64,000 nt of DNA from Bacteroidota bacterium (GCA_005798905.1 SYIK01000010.1:62001-126000); one strand, 5' to 3'. Positions 34,148 to 43,684 are shown, counted from the stretch's first letter. Made by a program: numbers and translations. The notes: generated by a model from the sequence alone, not told the origin.

Positions 34148-34231
34148 TCATTCTTTTTAAATAGTTTTTCTTATTCGGCAGCAAACAGGATTTTGAATAT
34201 TTTTGAAAAAGTTCGATTCGTTTTTATCAAT

Positions 34232-35089
34232 ATGCAAATTTCTGTAATCATAGTCAACTACAAGGTAAAATTTTTGCTTGAGAATTGTATTCGTTCCGTA
34301 TTACGAGCGGCTCAATTTTTACAAGCGGAAATAATTGTAGTTGACAATAATTCGCAAGACAAAAGTGTAGCGTATTTAAAACCACTCTTTCCGCAAGTGC
34401 TTTTTATTGAAAACAAAACCAATTATGGTTTTGCAAAAGCGTGCAACCAGGGCGCGGCAATTGCAAGTGGCGATTTTTTTCTTTTTCTAAACCCTGACAC
34501 GGAAATTCCGGAAAACGTTTTTAGCAAATGCATTTCTTTTTTAGAAGCAAAACCAGCTTGTGGAGCGGTGGGCGTAAGAATGGTAAACGAAAAAAATGAA
34601 TTTTTAAAAGAATCAAAGCGAAGCGCCCCAGCACTTTCTACATATTTTTTTAAACTATTTGGTTTGTCGAAAATTTTTCCAAAATCAAATTTCTTTTCAG
34701 GATATTATTTAGAAAACCTTTCTGAAAAAGAAAACCACGAAGTTCCAGTGTTGGCCGGTGCATTTATGCTACTTCGTAAAAATGTATTTTTAAAAATAAA
34801 AGGATTTGATGAAGATTTTTTTATGTACGGAGAAGACATTGATTTAAGCTGTCGGGCAATTGCCGCCGGATATAAAAATTATTATTTGGGAGAAATTACA
34901 ATTATGCACCAAAAAGGAAAAAGCACTGATTTTAACCACCAACAAATAAATAGGTTTTACGACGCCATGAAAATATTTGTTCGCAAATATTACACGAATA
35001 AAATGGTCGTTAAAAATAGCTTACTTATCGCCATTGAAATAAGAAAACAAGCGGCGCATTTACACAAAAGATTAAACAACAAACAGTAA
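34232..35089 (+). CDS. family 2 glycosyltransferase
   Basis: Cytoplasmic GT-A fold enzyme of 285 residues, resembling WbbL-type rhamnosyltransferases. It opens with ISVIIVNYKV, followed by EIIVVDNNSQDKSV with the nucleotide-binding aspartate. FLFLNPDTEIPE holds the DxD metal site and GEDIDLSCRAIAAGYKNYYLGE the acceptor-side acidic residues. The substrate is probably a nucleotide sugar used for LPS, O-antigen or another surface glycan. The upstream 13 codons in frame are not needed, since the ATG at 34232 starts directly at the first strand. A GH3 gene and mtgA follow on the same strand, suggesting an envelope-related run. Confidence 0.88.
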   Translation: MQISVIIVNYKVKFLLENCIRSVLRAAQFLQAEIIVVDNNSQDKSVAYLKPLFPQVLFIENKTNYGFAKACNQGAAIASGDFFLFLNPDTEIPENVFSKCISFLEAKPACGAVGVRMVNEKNEFLKESKRSAPALSTYFFKLFGLSKIFPKSNFFSGYYLENLSEKENHEVPVLAGAFMLLRKNVFLKIKGFDEDFFMYGEDIDLSCRAIAAGYKNYYLGEITIMHQKGKSTDFNHQQINRFYDAMKIFVRKYYTNKMVVKNSLLIAIEIRKQAAHLHKRLNNKQ

Positions 35090-35119
35090 CTTCATTTTTA
35101 CTTATTAATAAAAAATAAA

Positions 35120-36652
35120 TTGGCAAACATCTTCGATATAAAAATTCCTGATACAATTGCAAAAGCGTTGAGGCTTTCAAAAAAAAATGCACAAAACAAG
35201 CAGTTGTTGGTCTTGAAAAAACTATTGCGCAAAGCGCGGTTTACAGCTTTTGGCCAACAAAACAGATTTGATGAAATATTGTTAAGTAAAAACATTGGAA
35301 AAAATTTTCAAGAATTTGTTCCCTCGCACGATTACAATAAAATGTACAACGAGTGGTGGAAACAAACCATTGACGGATCGCCTGATATTACATGGCCAGG
35401 AAAAATAAAATACTACGCATTAAGTTCAGGTACTTCGGAGTCGGCAAGTAAATACATTCCGGTTACAAAAGATATGTTGCGCAGCAATAACATAAATTAT
35501 TTTAAACAATTTGTAAGTTTATTAAGTTACGAAAATCTTCCACTAAACGCAATTACCAAACAGTTTATGATGCTTGGCGGAGCAACAGATTTAAAAAAAG
35601 GAAAAGCAGGTTGGTTTGCCGGCGACCTAAGCGGAATACTTGCAAAAAAGCGGCCATTTTGGTTTCAAACATTTTATAAACCTGGGGGAAAAATTGCAGC
35701 AATTGTAGATTGGAATCAAAAATTAAACGAAATAGTAGAGCATGCAAAAGAGTGGGATATTGGATTTATTGTTGGTGTGCCGGCTTGGTGTCAAATGTGT
35801 ATGGAAATGATAATAAAACACCACGGGGTAAAAAATATTCACGAAATATGGCCGAACCTTGGTTTTTTTATTCACGGCGGCGTTGCGTTTGAGCCATATA
35901 AAAAATCCTTTGAAAAACTTTTAGGAAAACCAATTATTTATGTCGAAAACTATTTAGCAAGTGAAGGGTTTATTGGTTACAAATCAAGAGAAAACGCAAA
36001 CGGGGTAAAATTGATTTTGGATAACAATATTTTTTTTGAGTTCGTTCCATTCGACGATACCAATTTTGATAGCGATGGAAATTTGATAGAGGGTTTCGAT
36101 GCGAAAATGATTCACGAAGTAGTTGCAGAAAAAGAATATGCAATTTTGTTAAGCACCAACTCCGGAGCTTGGCGCTATTTGATCGGAGACACAATTAGAT
36201 TTGTTGATACAACAAACAATGAAATTATCATTACTGGTAGAACGAAACATTTTTTGAGTTTAGCTGGAGAGCACTTAAGTGTTGACAATATGAACAAAGC
36301 AGTAGAACAAGTAAGCAACGAATTAAATATTAGCATTCCGGAATTTACCGTAATAGGGCTGAAGCACGATACACTTTTTGCACACAAATGGTTTGTGGCT
36401 TGCAACGACGAAATAGACGAACAACTGCTTTGTAAAAAAATAGATTTAAAACTTCGAGAACTCAACGATGACTATGCAATTGAAAGAGACAGTGCGCTGA
36501 AAGAAGTTTTTTTAGTAAAACTTCCAGAGGAAAAATTTCTTCAGTTTATGAAATTGAAAGGGAAGCTGGGCAGTCAAAACAAATTTCCAAGAGTAATGAA
36601 AGGAAAAATGCTTGAAGACTGGAATAGGTTTTTAGAAAACGGAAGACTTTAA
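35120..36652 (+). CDS. GH3 superfamily protein (second copy)
   Basis: A 510-residue relative of the protein encoded at 1342-2868, with the same architecture but clearly diverged. Motif 1 is SSGTSES at 102-108 with K111, motif 2 is NYLASEG and motif 3 is WRYLIGDT. HGGVAFEPYKKSFEKLLGKPI corresponds to the HGG block of the first copy. It lacks a signal peptide. The start is TTG with MANIFDIKIPD. Being 30 bp after a glycosyltransferase and 8 bp before mtgA, it may take part in envelope or lipid chemistry. The reaction is unknown: acyl-adenylate formation and amide bond formation are inferred from the fold. Confidence 0.84.
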   Translation: MANIFDIKIPDTIAKALRLSKKNAQNKQLLVLKKLLRKARFTAFGQQNRFDEILLSKNIGKNFQEFVPSHDYNKMYNEWWKQTIDGSPDITWPGKIKYYALSSGTSESASKYIPVTKDMLRSNNINYFKQFVSLLSYENLPLNAITKQFMMLGGATDLKKGKAGWFAGDLSGILAKKRPFWFQTFYKPGGKIAAIVDWNQKLNEIVEHAKEWDIGFIVGVPAWCQMCMEMIIKHHGVKNIHEIWPNLGFFIHGGVAFEPYKKSFEKLLGKPIIYVENYLASEGFIGYKSRENANGVKLILDNNIFFEFVPFDDTNFDSDGNLIEGFDAKMIHEVVAEKEYAILLSTNSGAWRYLIGDTIRFVDTTNNEIIITGRTKHFLSLAGEHLSVDNMNKAVEQVSNELNISIPEFTVIGLKHDTLFAHKWFVACNDEIDEQLLCKKIDLKLRELNDDYAIERDSALKEVFLVKLPEEKFLQFMKLKGKLGSQNKFPRVMKGKMLEDWNRFLENGRL

Positions 36653-36660
36653 AATTGCAA

Positions 36661-37362
36661 ATGAAAAAAAAGAGCTCCATTTATAAAATTGTAAGTTGGA
36701 TAAAAAAAATAATCATCTATTTGTTTATTTTTCAACTGCTTTATATTTTATTAATAAAATGGATTAACCCGCCAATTACATTTACACAAATAAGCAGTGT
36801 GCTACGAGGAGATGGATTGAAAAGAGATTATGTATCCATAAAAAACATTTCTTATCAAGCTGGATTGGCGATGATTGCTTCCGAAGATCAAGCTTTTGTT
36901 GACCACAACGGCTTCGATTGGAAAAGCATTAAAAAAGCGATAGCGTATAATAAACGAAAACCAAATCGTATTCGCGGCGCAAGCACTATTAGCCAACAAG
37001 TTGCCAAAAATGTTTTTCTGTGGCAAGGTAGAAGCTGGGTCCGAAAAGGGCTGGAAGTGTATTTTACATTTATGATTGAAACACTTTATAGCAAAAAAAG
37101 AATTTTGGAGCTGTATTTAAATGTTGCCGAAATGGGAAGAGGTGTTTTTGGAATTGAAGCAGCTGCGCAAAAAAATTTTCATAAAAAAGCAAAAAATTTG
37201 TCTCGAGCGGAAGCTGCGATGGTTGCAGCTTGTATGCCCAATCCTAAAAAATATTCTGTAAAACCATTATCAAGATTTGTTGCAAACAAATATCCGTGGG
37301 TATTGCGACAGATGAACAATTTAGAAAGCGACGCAGACGTCCATCAATTATTGAAACAATAA
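36661..37362 (+). CDS. mtgA: monofunctional biosynthetic peptidoglycan transglycosylase
   Basis: Polymerises lipid II into glycan strands in the periplasm, anchored by one N-terminal helix at about 10-34. The 233-residue protein has the GT51 blocks: AMIASEDQAFVDHNGFD with the catalytic glutamate, RGASTISQQVAKNVFLW, KRILELYLNVAEMGRGVFGIEAAA and AAMVAACMPNP. Its small size and lack of a transpeptidase domain mark it as monofunctional. A TTG two codons upstream was rejected in favour of the ATG at 36661. It is the last gene of a GT2-GH3-mtgA run. The convergent GT39 gene ends seven bases beyond. Confidence 0.93.
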   Translation: MKKKSSIYKIVSWIKKIIIYLFIFQLLYILLIKWINPPITFTQISSVLRGDGLKRDYVSIKNISYQAGLAMIASEDQAFVDHNGFDWKSIKKAIAYNKRKPNRIRGASTISQQVAKNVFLWQGRSWVRKGLEVYFTFMIETLYSKKRILELYLNVAEMGRGVFGIEAAAQKNFHKKAKNLSRAEAAMVAACMPNPKKYSVKPLSRFVANKYPWVLRQMNNLESDADVHQLLKQ

Positions 37363-37369
37363 GCGCTAA

Positions 37370-39040
37370 CTATTTTTTAACAATCAATTTTATTTTTTCA
37401 CTGTTTTGTGTGGGCGGATAATTTTTTGTTTTTATACCAACCCGAAGAAAATAATTTCCTCGCGCAACATTTTTTAACGAAACAAAAATTTTGGGTTGCG
37501 CAAAAAGAAGTTGATGTGCAGTAATTCCTGTTTGTATTTCTTCAACTAAAATTTTTCCACCAAAAACCCCAACAACTAATTCGGTTTTTAACGCCGGTTG
37601 TTTTTTTAAAAAATCAACTGTGATTTTTGGAACGGATAAATTGTATAGCAACTCAATTGAGTCTGGATTATTTACTTCAATTATATTTTGACGAAGCCGA
37701 ATTTGTATTTTTCCCAAAGCCGAAAATGAACTGTCGAAACGCAAACCCACCCAACCCTTTTTTGTAGTTATAGAATCTGGAAAACGATGAACATTATAAA
37801 TGTCTGCAACAAAAACAGGAGCGCCCAGTAAATCGGTTTCCGTTGGCCAAAAATTATAATTGTTTTTTCTTTCGCGATAATTGTTCAGCGCATGCGAAGG
37901 GTTTCCGGAATAAAACCAAAACATAGAGGCGCGCTGGTACGAATTGTAAAAAACAACAGAAAAGTTTTTTGTTTTTTTTACAATTGATTCAGCCCAAATT
38001 TTATGATGATGAAAACGCGATTTTATTTTATTGTCAGGACCGATATCTATAATCAAATAAATACGAACGAAAACGATAATGAACAAAGAAACAGCAGTTA
38101 GCCACTTTATTGTTTTATTAAAACCGGTGTTAGCTAATAAAAACTGATGTGATAAGACGATTACTGAAATCAATACGGGCGCAGTCCAGTTGGGTTCCAC
38201 CCTTCCGCGAAAAGTGTTTAATAGAAAAAAAAGATAAAATCCAACCATGGTAAATTTTAGCGCCTTTTCGGTTTTGTTTTGAGTCGAATAAAAAAAAGCT
38301 GCAGGCAATAAAAGAAAACCAATCAAAGGGCCGGTCAAAAGAAGTTGCCCAAGAATATAATCTGTTGTGTACGAAAACTTATAAGTGTTCACATTGCTTT
38401 CAAACAAATGATAGCGAAAACTAACCCAATCGTTTTCTGTTTGCCAAAAAAGATGCGGCGTATAAAAAAATAAAACACAAAGAAAAATAAACCAAGTTTG
38501 TTTGTATCTCAACAATCGAAGATTGGAAAGCAGCGAAAAAACAAGCACCAACAAGCCGTGGTATTTGCTGTAAAAAAGTAAGGCGATAATTAACCCAAAC
38601 CCAAAAGCATTTTTATAACTTATGTCCGCCACATATTTTTTATAAATCCAAAAAAATAAAGCAGTAAAAAAAAGCAGCGGCGTATCTGGCACAGCAAGTA
38701 TGCCACCAAGCTGTAAAAAACCAACACTAATTACAATGGAAGCAAAAAGAAAAAAATTCTTTTTCTCTATTAACGATTCAACAATAAAAATTGTGCAAGT
38801 GCTTAAAAGCACAGACATCAATCGAACACCGAGTTCGTTTTGAAAAACAGCGTAACCAATTTTTATTAACAGTGCAACCATTGGCGGATGATCGAAGTAT
38901 CCCCAAGAAAGAAATTTTGAATAAACCCAATAATATGCCTCGTCATCAATTAACTCAGTTGCGGAAGATTGCAACAATCCGAGAACAAACCAACAAGTAT
39001 AAAACAGTAGCCGATAATTTGTTTTTACAATAGATTTCAT
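37370..39040 (-). CDS. GT39-type membrane glycosyltransferase (second copy)
   Basis: Polytopic inner-membrane protein of 556 residues, of the same broad superfamily as the gene at 27251-28900 but of a different lineage. The first periplasmic loop has ATELIDDEAYYWVYSKFLSWGYFDHPPMVALLI, with the DDEAYYW pattern of PMT_2 enzymes. Ten or more hydrophobic segments follow and a soluble C-terminal beta-rich domain of about 150 residues ends the protein. It probably transfers a sugar from a polyprenyl-phosphate donor. The start codon overlaps the end of the NadR-like kinase gene by four bases, so the two are translationally coupled. Confidence 0.82.
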   Translation of the reverse strand: MKSIVKTNYRLLFYTCWFVLGLLQSSATELIDDEAYYWVYSKFLSWGYFDHPPMVALLIKIGYAVFQNELGVRLMSVLLSTCTIFIVESLIEKKNFFLFASIVISVGFLQLGGILAVPDTPLLFFTALFFWIYKKYVADISYKNAFGFGLIIALLFYSKYHGLLVLVFSLLSNLRLLRYKQTWFIFLCVLFFYTPHLFWQTENDWVSFRYHLFESNVNTYKFSYTTDYILGQLLLTGPLIGFLLLPAAFFYSTQNKTEKALKFTMVGFYLFFLLNTFRGRVEPNWTAPVLISVIVLSHQFLLANTGFNKTIKWLTAVSLFIIVFVRIYLIIDIGPDNKIKSRFHHHKIWAESIVKKTKNFSVVFYNSYQRASMFWFYSGNPSHALNNYRERKNNYNFWPTETDLLGAPVFVADIYNVHRFPDSITTKKGWVGLRFDSSFSALGKIQIRLRQNIIEVNNPDSIELLYNLSVPKITVDFLKKQPALKTELVVGVFGGKILVEEIQTGITAHQLLFAQPKIFVSLKNVARGNYFLRVGIKTKNYPPTQNSEKIKLIVKK

Positions 39041-39576
39041 TGGTTGTTATGTAGCGTATTAATTGCGTCAATTGCAAGTTTAAGTCTGTTTTGCGAATCA
39101 CCTGAAATTAATACCCATGGCGTGTTTTGATTAATCAAAATGTCTTTATAGGTTGTAAACAAAGTTTCTCTTGTTTTAAGATCAGGATATTCTCTTAGTT
39201 CGTCCGAAACCCAAGGCAAATCTGTGTTGCACAAAAGATATAAATCATATTTTCTTTCAGCAATTTGTTCTAAAATAAAATGGTGGCAGTTTTCAAAAAC
39301 AAATTCGTTCCAAACTTTTAAGACAAGCATGTCGGTGTCAATAAATAAAAAATTCGAATTGTTGTTTATTGCGGAAGTTGTGTGTGTGTCTTCTAATTCC
39401 AATTGTCCTTTTGCTATTTTTAATAAATCTTCGAACTGATAATTTGTTCCAAATTTTAATAAATATTCTCTTGCAAACTCAGGACACCAACTTGTGTTAA
39501 AATGTTCCGCAAGCTGCTCGCACAGCGTACTTTTGCCTGTTGACTCCGGCCCAATAACTACTATTTTTTTAAGCAT
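39037..39576 (-). CDS. NadR-type ATP-binding protein (probable nicotinamide riboside kinase)
   Basis: A 179-residue P-loop kinase. Walker A GPESTGKST is at 9-17. The EFAREYL block and FLFIDTDMLVLKVWNEF supply the conserved acidic residues of the NadR C-terminal kinase domain. YDLYLLCNTDLPWVSDELREYP is also typical. It phosphorylates nicotinamide riboside to NMN in NadR-type salvage. The gene starts within the end of pnuC (overlap of eight bases), which strongly supports uptake-coupled phosphorylation. It lacks the N-terminal repressor and adenylyltransferase domains of enterobacterial NadR, as is normal in Bacteroidota. Confidence 0.85.
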   Translation of the reverse strand: MLKKIVVIGPESTGKSTLCEQLAEHFNTSWCPEFAREYLLKFGTNYQFEDLLKIAKGQLELEDTHTTSAINNNSNFLFIDTDMLVLKVWNEFVFENCHHFILEQIAERKYDLYLLCNTDLPWVSDELREYPDLKTRETLFTTYKDILINQNTPWVLISGDSQNRLKLAIDAINTLHNNQ

Positions 39577-40189
39577 TTTTATAAATCTTTTTCCAATTCA
39601 CAAACCCCCATATTGCCATAGCTAAAAACAAAATATACATTAAAGTAAAAAGATAAAACTGTTTATAAAAATTCAAAGGGATAGCAACAATGTTTGATAA
39701 AATCCACGCCAACCAGTTTTCTATTTTTCTTTTCGCCATCCACCACATTGCAGTTACCGCAGAGGAAGAAACTAGCGAATCAAGAATGGGAACATTGCTG
39801 TCGGTAAGGTTGGATAAAATTAAAAACAACAAAACCCACGAAATCAAAAAAACCAAAACACCAACTGTAAGTTCTTTTTTATTGCACCAACTAATAGGAA
39901 AGGTAAAATGAGAAACATCTTTTTTTCGCAACCAATTATACCAACCATAAATACTCATTCCAAAAAAATAAATATTTAGAAAACCGTCGGCGTATAACGG
40001 CGGCACGGCAATAAAAAAATACAACCACGCCGCTAAAAGCACACCAAAAATTCCGGTAGGATAAACCAGCACATTATTTTTACGAGCATACCAAACACTA
40101 ATAATTTGCATGCTGGTGCTAACCCACTCTTGCCACAACGCATCGTGAATATTTTGAGACAGTAAACGATATATTTCTTGGAGCGACAT
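39569..40189 (-). CDS. pnuC: nicotinamide riboside transporter PnuC
   Basis: Inner-membrane facilitator of 206 residues with about seven hydrophobic segments. The conserved blocks are VWYARKNNVLVYPTGIFGVLLAAWLYF, YFFGMSIYGWYNWLRKK and WWMAKRKIENWLAWILSNIVAIPLNFYK. PnuC brings nicotinamide riboside into the cell, where the kinase encoded by the overlapping next gene traps it. A thiamine-specific variant (PnuT) is the main alternative, but the kinase partner argues for nicotinamide riboside. The 134 bp upstream contain a possible structured leader (40205-40296). Confidence 0.9.
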   Translation of the reverse strand: MSLQEIYRLLSQNIHDALWQEWVSTSMQIISVWYARKNNVLVYPTGIFGVLLAAWLYFFIAVPPLYADGFLNIYFFGMSIYGWYNWLRKKDVSHFTFPISWCNKKELTVGVLVFLISWVLLFLILSNLTDSNVPILDSLVSSSAVTAMWWMAKRKIENWLAWILSNIVAIPLNFYKQFYLFTLMYILFLAMAIWGFVNWKKIYKNA

Positions 40190-40204
40190 TTTTTCAAAAA
40201 TAAC

Positions 40205-40296
40205 GTACTCTGTTTAGCGAGGCAAATTGCTCGACTTTCGAATTTATTTTAGATTATTTGAAAGAAAGAAATGTAATCTGGAGAAAAAAAGAGTAC
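40205..40296 (-). other. possible structured leader or terminator between nfu and pnuC
   Basis: A seven-base perfect inverted repeat, GTACTCT (40205-40211) and AGAGTAC (40290-40296), closes an interval of 78 bp. Inside it a second small stem is CGA(G)GCAA-A-TTGCTCG, near 40218-40234, with one bulged G. It could be a structured 5' leader of pnuC, a loose terminator for nfu, or chance. I do not recognise a known riboswitch class. Confidence 0.25.
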
Positions 40297-40323
40297 TAAT
40301 TTAAATGTAGAAACGAAATAAAA

Positions 40324-40920
40324 TTATTCTCCCTCCGCAACCACTTCAGTTACTTCGGGGATCATTCTTTTCATCATTCCTTCTATTCCTGCTTTTAGTG
40401 TAATCATTGAAGATGGGCAACCACTGCAACTTCCTTGCAATATTAAATTTACTACGCCGTCGGAATAACTTTTAAATTGAATAGCACCACCATCCATTTC
40501 AACAGCAGGCTTTACATAATTTTCCAACAGTTCTTTAATGCGTTTTACTATATCATTATCATCTGCAACAACTTCATTTCTATTTATTGATTTAAGCGCA
40601 GCAATTTCTTCTTCGTTAATTACAAGTTTTCCTTCTTCGAGATAAGCTTTTAAAAATTCGCGAATGGTGGGAATAACATCATTCCAATCGGCTTCAATTG
40701 TTTTAGTCAGCGTTACAAAATTGCTTGCAATAAACACGGCTTTGATAAAAGGAAAGCCAAACAATTCTGTGGCAAGCGGAGATGGTTTTGCGCTGTCAAC
40801 ATCTGTAATGTCAAAACTTTTGCCCGGATAAAGCAGTTTGTTTGCAACAAATTTTATTGTTTCCGGATTGGGTGTCATTTCTGTATAAATACTAATCATC
40901 GGGTTGCCAGTCTTTATCAT
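40324..40920 (-). CDS. NifU-like iron-sulfur cluster carrier (Nfu)
   Basis: Scaffold or carrier for Fe-S clusters, 198 residues. The N-terminal half is an Nfu_N domain (IYTEMTPNPETIKFVANKLLYPG and PLATELFGFPFIKAVFIASNFVTLTK). The C-terminal half is the NifU-type domain with the cluster ligands C165 and C168 in GSCSGCPSS. It would hand clusters to apo-enzymes such as NadA. The ATG at 40920 has an exact TACTTTTG promoter box 17 bases upstream. An internal ATG at 40899 also fits the family start. It is transcribed toward pnuC. Confidence 0.9.
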   Translation of the reverse strand: MIKTGNPMISIYTEMTPNPETIKFVANKLLYPGKSFDITDVDSAKPSPLATELFGFPFIKAVFIASNFVTLTKTIEADWNDVIPTIREFLKAYLEEGKLVINEEEIAALKSINRNEVVADDNDIVKRIKELLENYVKPAVEMDGGAIQFKSYSDGVVNLILQGSCSGCPSSMITLKAGIEGMMKRMIPEVTEVVAEGE

Positions 40921-40937
40921 AATTCAAAGTTGAAATG

Positions 40938-40945
40938 CAAAAGTA
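40938..40945 (-). promoter_or_regulatory. -7 promoter box of nfu
   Basis: TACTTTTG on the minus strand matches TAnnTTTG exactly and is 17 bases before the ATG at 40920. Confidence 0.45.
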
Positions 40946-41024
40946 ATAAGATTCTGCCGAGCTTGTTTACGAATACAGGAATCAAAGAAATTCATCCTCA
41001 TTTTATTTGTTTATTTGCACACTT

Positions 41025-41387
41025 ATGCTAAAAAAAATCTATCATCTTGGCACTTGCTCCACCAATCAAAAAATAATAAGCGAAACCGCGATAAACAAGT
41101 TGAGCTTTGAAATGCAAGACATTAAACAGGAAAAAATAACGGCGAGCCAAATAGACAAAATGAAAAAGATGGCTGGTAGTTACGAGGCACTTTTTAGTCG
41201 AAGGGCCTTAAAGTACAAATCACTGGGGCTTTCAACTAAAAAAATAACAGAAGAACAATATCGGCAATACATTCTCGACGAATACACTTTTTTGAAAAGG
41301 CCGGTTGTAATTATCGGCGATAAAATTTTTATTGGAAGCGAAAAGAAAACAATCGAACTGTTGAAAAAAACTATTCAACAATACTAA
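41025..41387 (+). CDS. Spx/ArsC-like thioredoxin-fold protein
   Basis: A 120-residue cytoplasmic protein of the arsenate reductase/Spx superfamily. The N-terminal cysteine C11 lies in LGTCSTNQ. The second cysteine of CxxC is replaced, so it is the single-cysteine type. YEALFSRRALKYKSLGL and YTFLKRPVVIIGDKIFIG are the family's helical insertion and cis-proline blocks. It could act in glutaredoxin-coupled reduction or redox regulation; arsenate reduction is not assured. The chosen ATG avoids a spurious six-residue extension. Its last 17 bp overlap the convergent helicase gene. A different, low-molecular-weight-phosphatase type ArsC is encoded at 20672-21064. Confidence 0.78.
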   Translation: MLKKIYHLGTCSTNQKIISETAINKLSFEMQDIKQEKITASQIDKMKKMAGSYEALFSRRALKYKSLGLSTKKITEEQYRQYILDEYTFLKRPVVIIGDKIFIGSEKKTIELLKKTIQQY

Positions 41388-43680
41388 GTTTGGCGTAGTT
41401 CAACATTATTTTTTTTTCACCATTTATTTCAAAGAGAATTACAGCAATTGGGTTGTGCGCACTTCCTTCCACTTTCACTACTTTGCCGAATCCAAATTTT
41501 TGATGTTCTATTTTTTGTCCAGCTTGTAAGTTGGAAGTGTCGCTTGCTACAAAATTTTCGGAAGGAGTATGTATTGTGTTTTTTGGAATTGAAACGGTGG
41601 TAGCAAAAGATGTTGTTGGTTTTTTATTTTTTTCTGTTTCAAACTTATTTGACGATGAAAAATTCGAACGATCTCGCCAACTACCGGAGGAAGTATTTTT
41701 AGAAGAGCTACCAGCTTGTGTTTTATTTAAAAGATCATCGGGCAACTCTTGAATAAAACGACTCGGATCGTTTTGAATTAAACTTCCAAATCGATAACGG
41801 GTATTTGCAAAACTTAACCACAATTTTTTCTTTGCTCTTGTAATTGCCACATAAAACAATCGTCGCTCTTCTTCCAATTCTTCTCGCGAATTTATGCTCA
41901 ACGCATTTGGGAAAAGCATTTCTTCTAATCCGCCAACAAATACACATTCAAACTCAAGACCTTTTGCAGCGTGAATTGTCATCAACTTCACCGCATCTGC
42001 ATTGGGATCTTTTTCTTCGCGGTCGGTTAATAAAGTAATTTGTTGTAAATAAGTTGCTAAATTTTTATCACCCACTTCGCCATCTTCTTCATTGATCGGC
42101 GTTTCAATCCACTCTTTTATACTGTTTAATAATTCCTGCACATTTTCGTAGCGCGCCAACCCTTCTGTACTTTTATCGTTGAATAATTCTTTTACAATAT
42201 TTGTTTGTTTGCCCACATGAAAAGCAACTTCGTATGCATTTTGTTTTTGCAACATGCTTTGAAAACTTTTTATAGAAACAACAAACTCATCAATTGCATT
42301 TAAAGTGCCAGCTTTAAATCCAAAATTTTTTGCTTGTTGCAAAACATCCCAACAAGAAATATTGTTTTCGTTTGCCGCAAGTATTGCTTTGTCCACTGTT
42401 GTTTTTCCAATTCCTCTTGCGGGATAATTGATGATTCGTTTCAGCGCCTCTTCGTCTTTTGGATTTACAATAACACGCAAATAAGCAATAAAATCTTTTA
42501 TTTCTTTTCGCTGATAAAAACTCATCCCACCATAAATAATATAATCAATATTTGAGCGGCGCAAACTTTCTTCAAAAGCCCGGCTTTGTGCATTGGTTCG
42601 ATAAAGTATTGCAAAATCTTTGTTGAAATAATGGTTGCGCAATTTTTGTTCTCGAATGGAATCGGCAACAAATTTTCCTTCGTCGTTATCCGTCATTGTG
42701 CGAACAAGATTTATTTTTTCGCCAATGCCATTTTCTGTCCAAAGCGTTTTTGGTATTTGTCCTTTGTTATTTTTAATAATTTCATTTGCTGCGCCTAAAA
42801 TGTTTTGCGAGCTGCGATAGTTTCGCTCCAATTTTATTACAACAACATCATCATAATCTTTTTGAAACTGTAAAATATTTTGAATGGTAGCACCACGAAA
42901 ACTGTAAATACTTTGTGCGTCATCGCCAACCACACAAATATTTTCGTGTTGTGCGCCAAGTAGTTTTATAATTTCATATTGCGCAGGATTGGTGTCTTGG
43001 TACTCATCAATCAAAATGTAACGAAACTTACTTTGAAATTTTAAAAGTGCTTCGGGAAATAATTTCAATAAGCGATACATGTTCAATAAAAGATCATCAA
43101 AATCCATCGCGCCGTTTTTAAAACAACGTTTTTCGTAAGCATCGTAAATGTTTGCAATAGCTGGGCGATTGCTTCGCAGATCTTCCTGTTGAAGTTGATA
43201 ATTGTTTCGATATTCTTCAGGTCCGATCAGCGCATTTTTTGCTGCAGAAATTCTGTTGTAAACGATATTTGGCTTGTAAAGTTTATCATCAAGCCCCAGT
43301 TCGTTAATAATTGTTTTTAATACAGACTTTGCATCATCGGCATCATAAATCGTAAAATTTTTATCATAGCCAAGTCGGTTGCCATCACCACGAAGTATTC
43401 TTGCAAAAACACTATGAAAAGTTCCGATGTATAAATTTTTTGCTTCGTTGTTGCCAAGAATATGTCCAACCCGCTCCCTCATTTCCTTGGCTGCTTTATT
43501 GGTAAATGTTAGCGCAAGAATTCGAAACGAATCAACCCCTTTTGACATTAAATGAGCAATACGCGTAGTTAACACTTTTGTTTTTCCACTACCCGCACCA
43601 GCTACAATCATCAGCGGACCTTCGGTGTGTAAAACCGCTTTTTGTTGTTGTTCGTTAAGCTCACTTAAATAATTCTGCAT
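41371..43680 (-). CDS. UvrD/PcrA-type DNA helicase
   Basis: 3'-5' superfamily 1A helicase of 769 residues acting in repair, replication restart and removal of RecA or stalled complexes. Walker A AGAGSGKT is at 27-34. Motif Ia ALTFTNKAAKEMRERV, motif II LIDEYQDTN, motif III VVGDDAQSIYSFRGA, motif IV LERNYRSSQNI, motif V VKLMTIHAAKGLEFECVFV and motif VI EERRLFYVAITRAKK are all intact. The C-terminal 110 residues have a serine/asparagine-rich linker and a Tudor-like end (GQKIEHQKFGFGKVVKV) typical of PcrA. A TACATTCG box lies only four bases before the ATG. Confidence 0.95.
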   Translation of the reverse strand: MQNYLSELNEQQQKAVLHTEGPLMIVAGAGSGKTKVLTTRIAHLMSKGVDSFRILALTFTNKAAKEMRERVGHILGNNEAKNLYIGTFHSVFARILRGDGNRLGYDKNFTIYDADDAKSVLKTIINELGLDDKLYKPNIVYNRISAAKNALIGPEEYRNNYQLQQEDLRSNRPAIANIYDAYEKRCFKNGAMDFDDLLLNMYRLLKLFPEALLKFQSKFRYILIDEYQDTNPAQYEIIKLLGAQHENICVVGDDAQSIYSFRGATIQNILQFQKDYDDVVVIKLERNYRSSQNILGAANEIIKNNKGQIPKTLWTENGIGEKINLVRTMTDNDEGKFVADSIREQKLRNHYFNKDFAILYRTNAQSRAFEESLRRSNIDYIIYGGMSFYQRKEIKDFIAYLRVIVNPKDEEALKRIINYPARGIGKTTVDKAILAANENNISCWDVLQQAKNFGFKAGTLNAIDEFVVSIKSFQSMLQKQNAYEVAFHVGKQTNIVKELFNDKSTEGLARYENVQELLNSIKEWIETPINEEDGEVGDKNLATYLQQITLLTDREEKDPNADAVKLMTIHAAKGLEFECVFVGGLEEMLFPNALSINSREELEEERRLFYVAITRAKKKLWLSFANTRYRFGSLIQNDPSRFIQELPDDLLNKTQAGSSSKNTSSGSWRDRSNFSSSNKFETEKNKKPTTSFATTVSIPKNTIHTPSENFVASDTSNLQAGQKIEHQKFGFGKVVKVEGSAHNPIAVILFEINGEKKIMLNYAKLSIVE

Positions 43681-43684
43681 GCTG

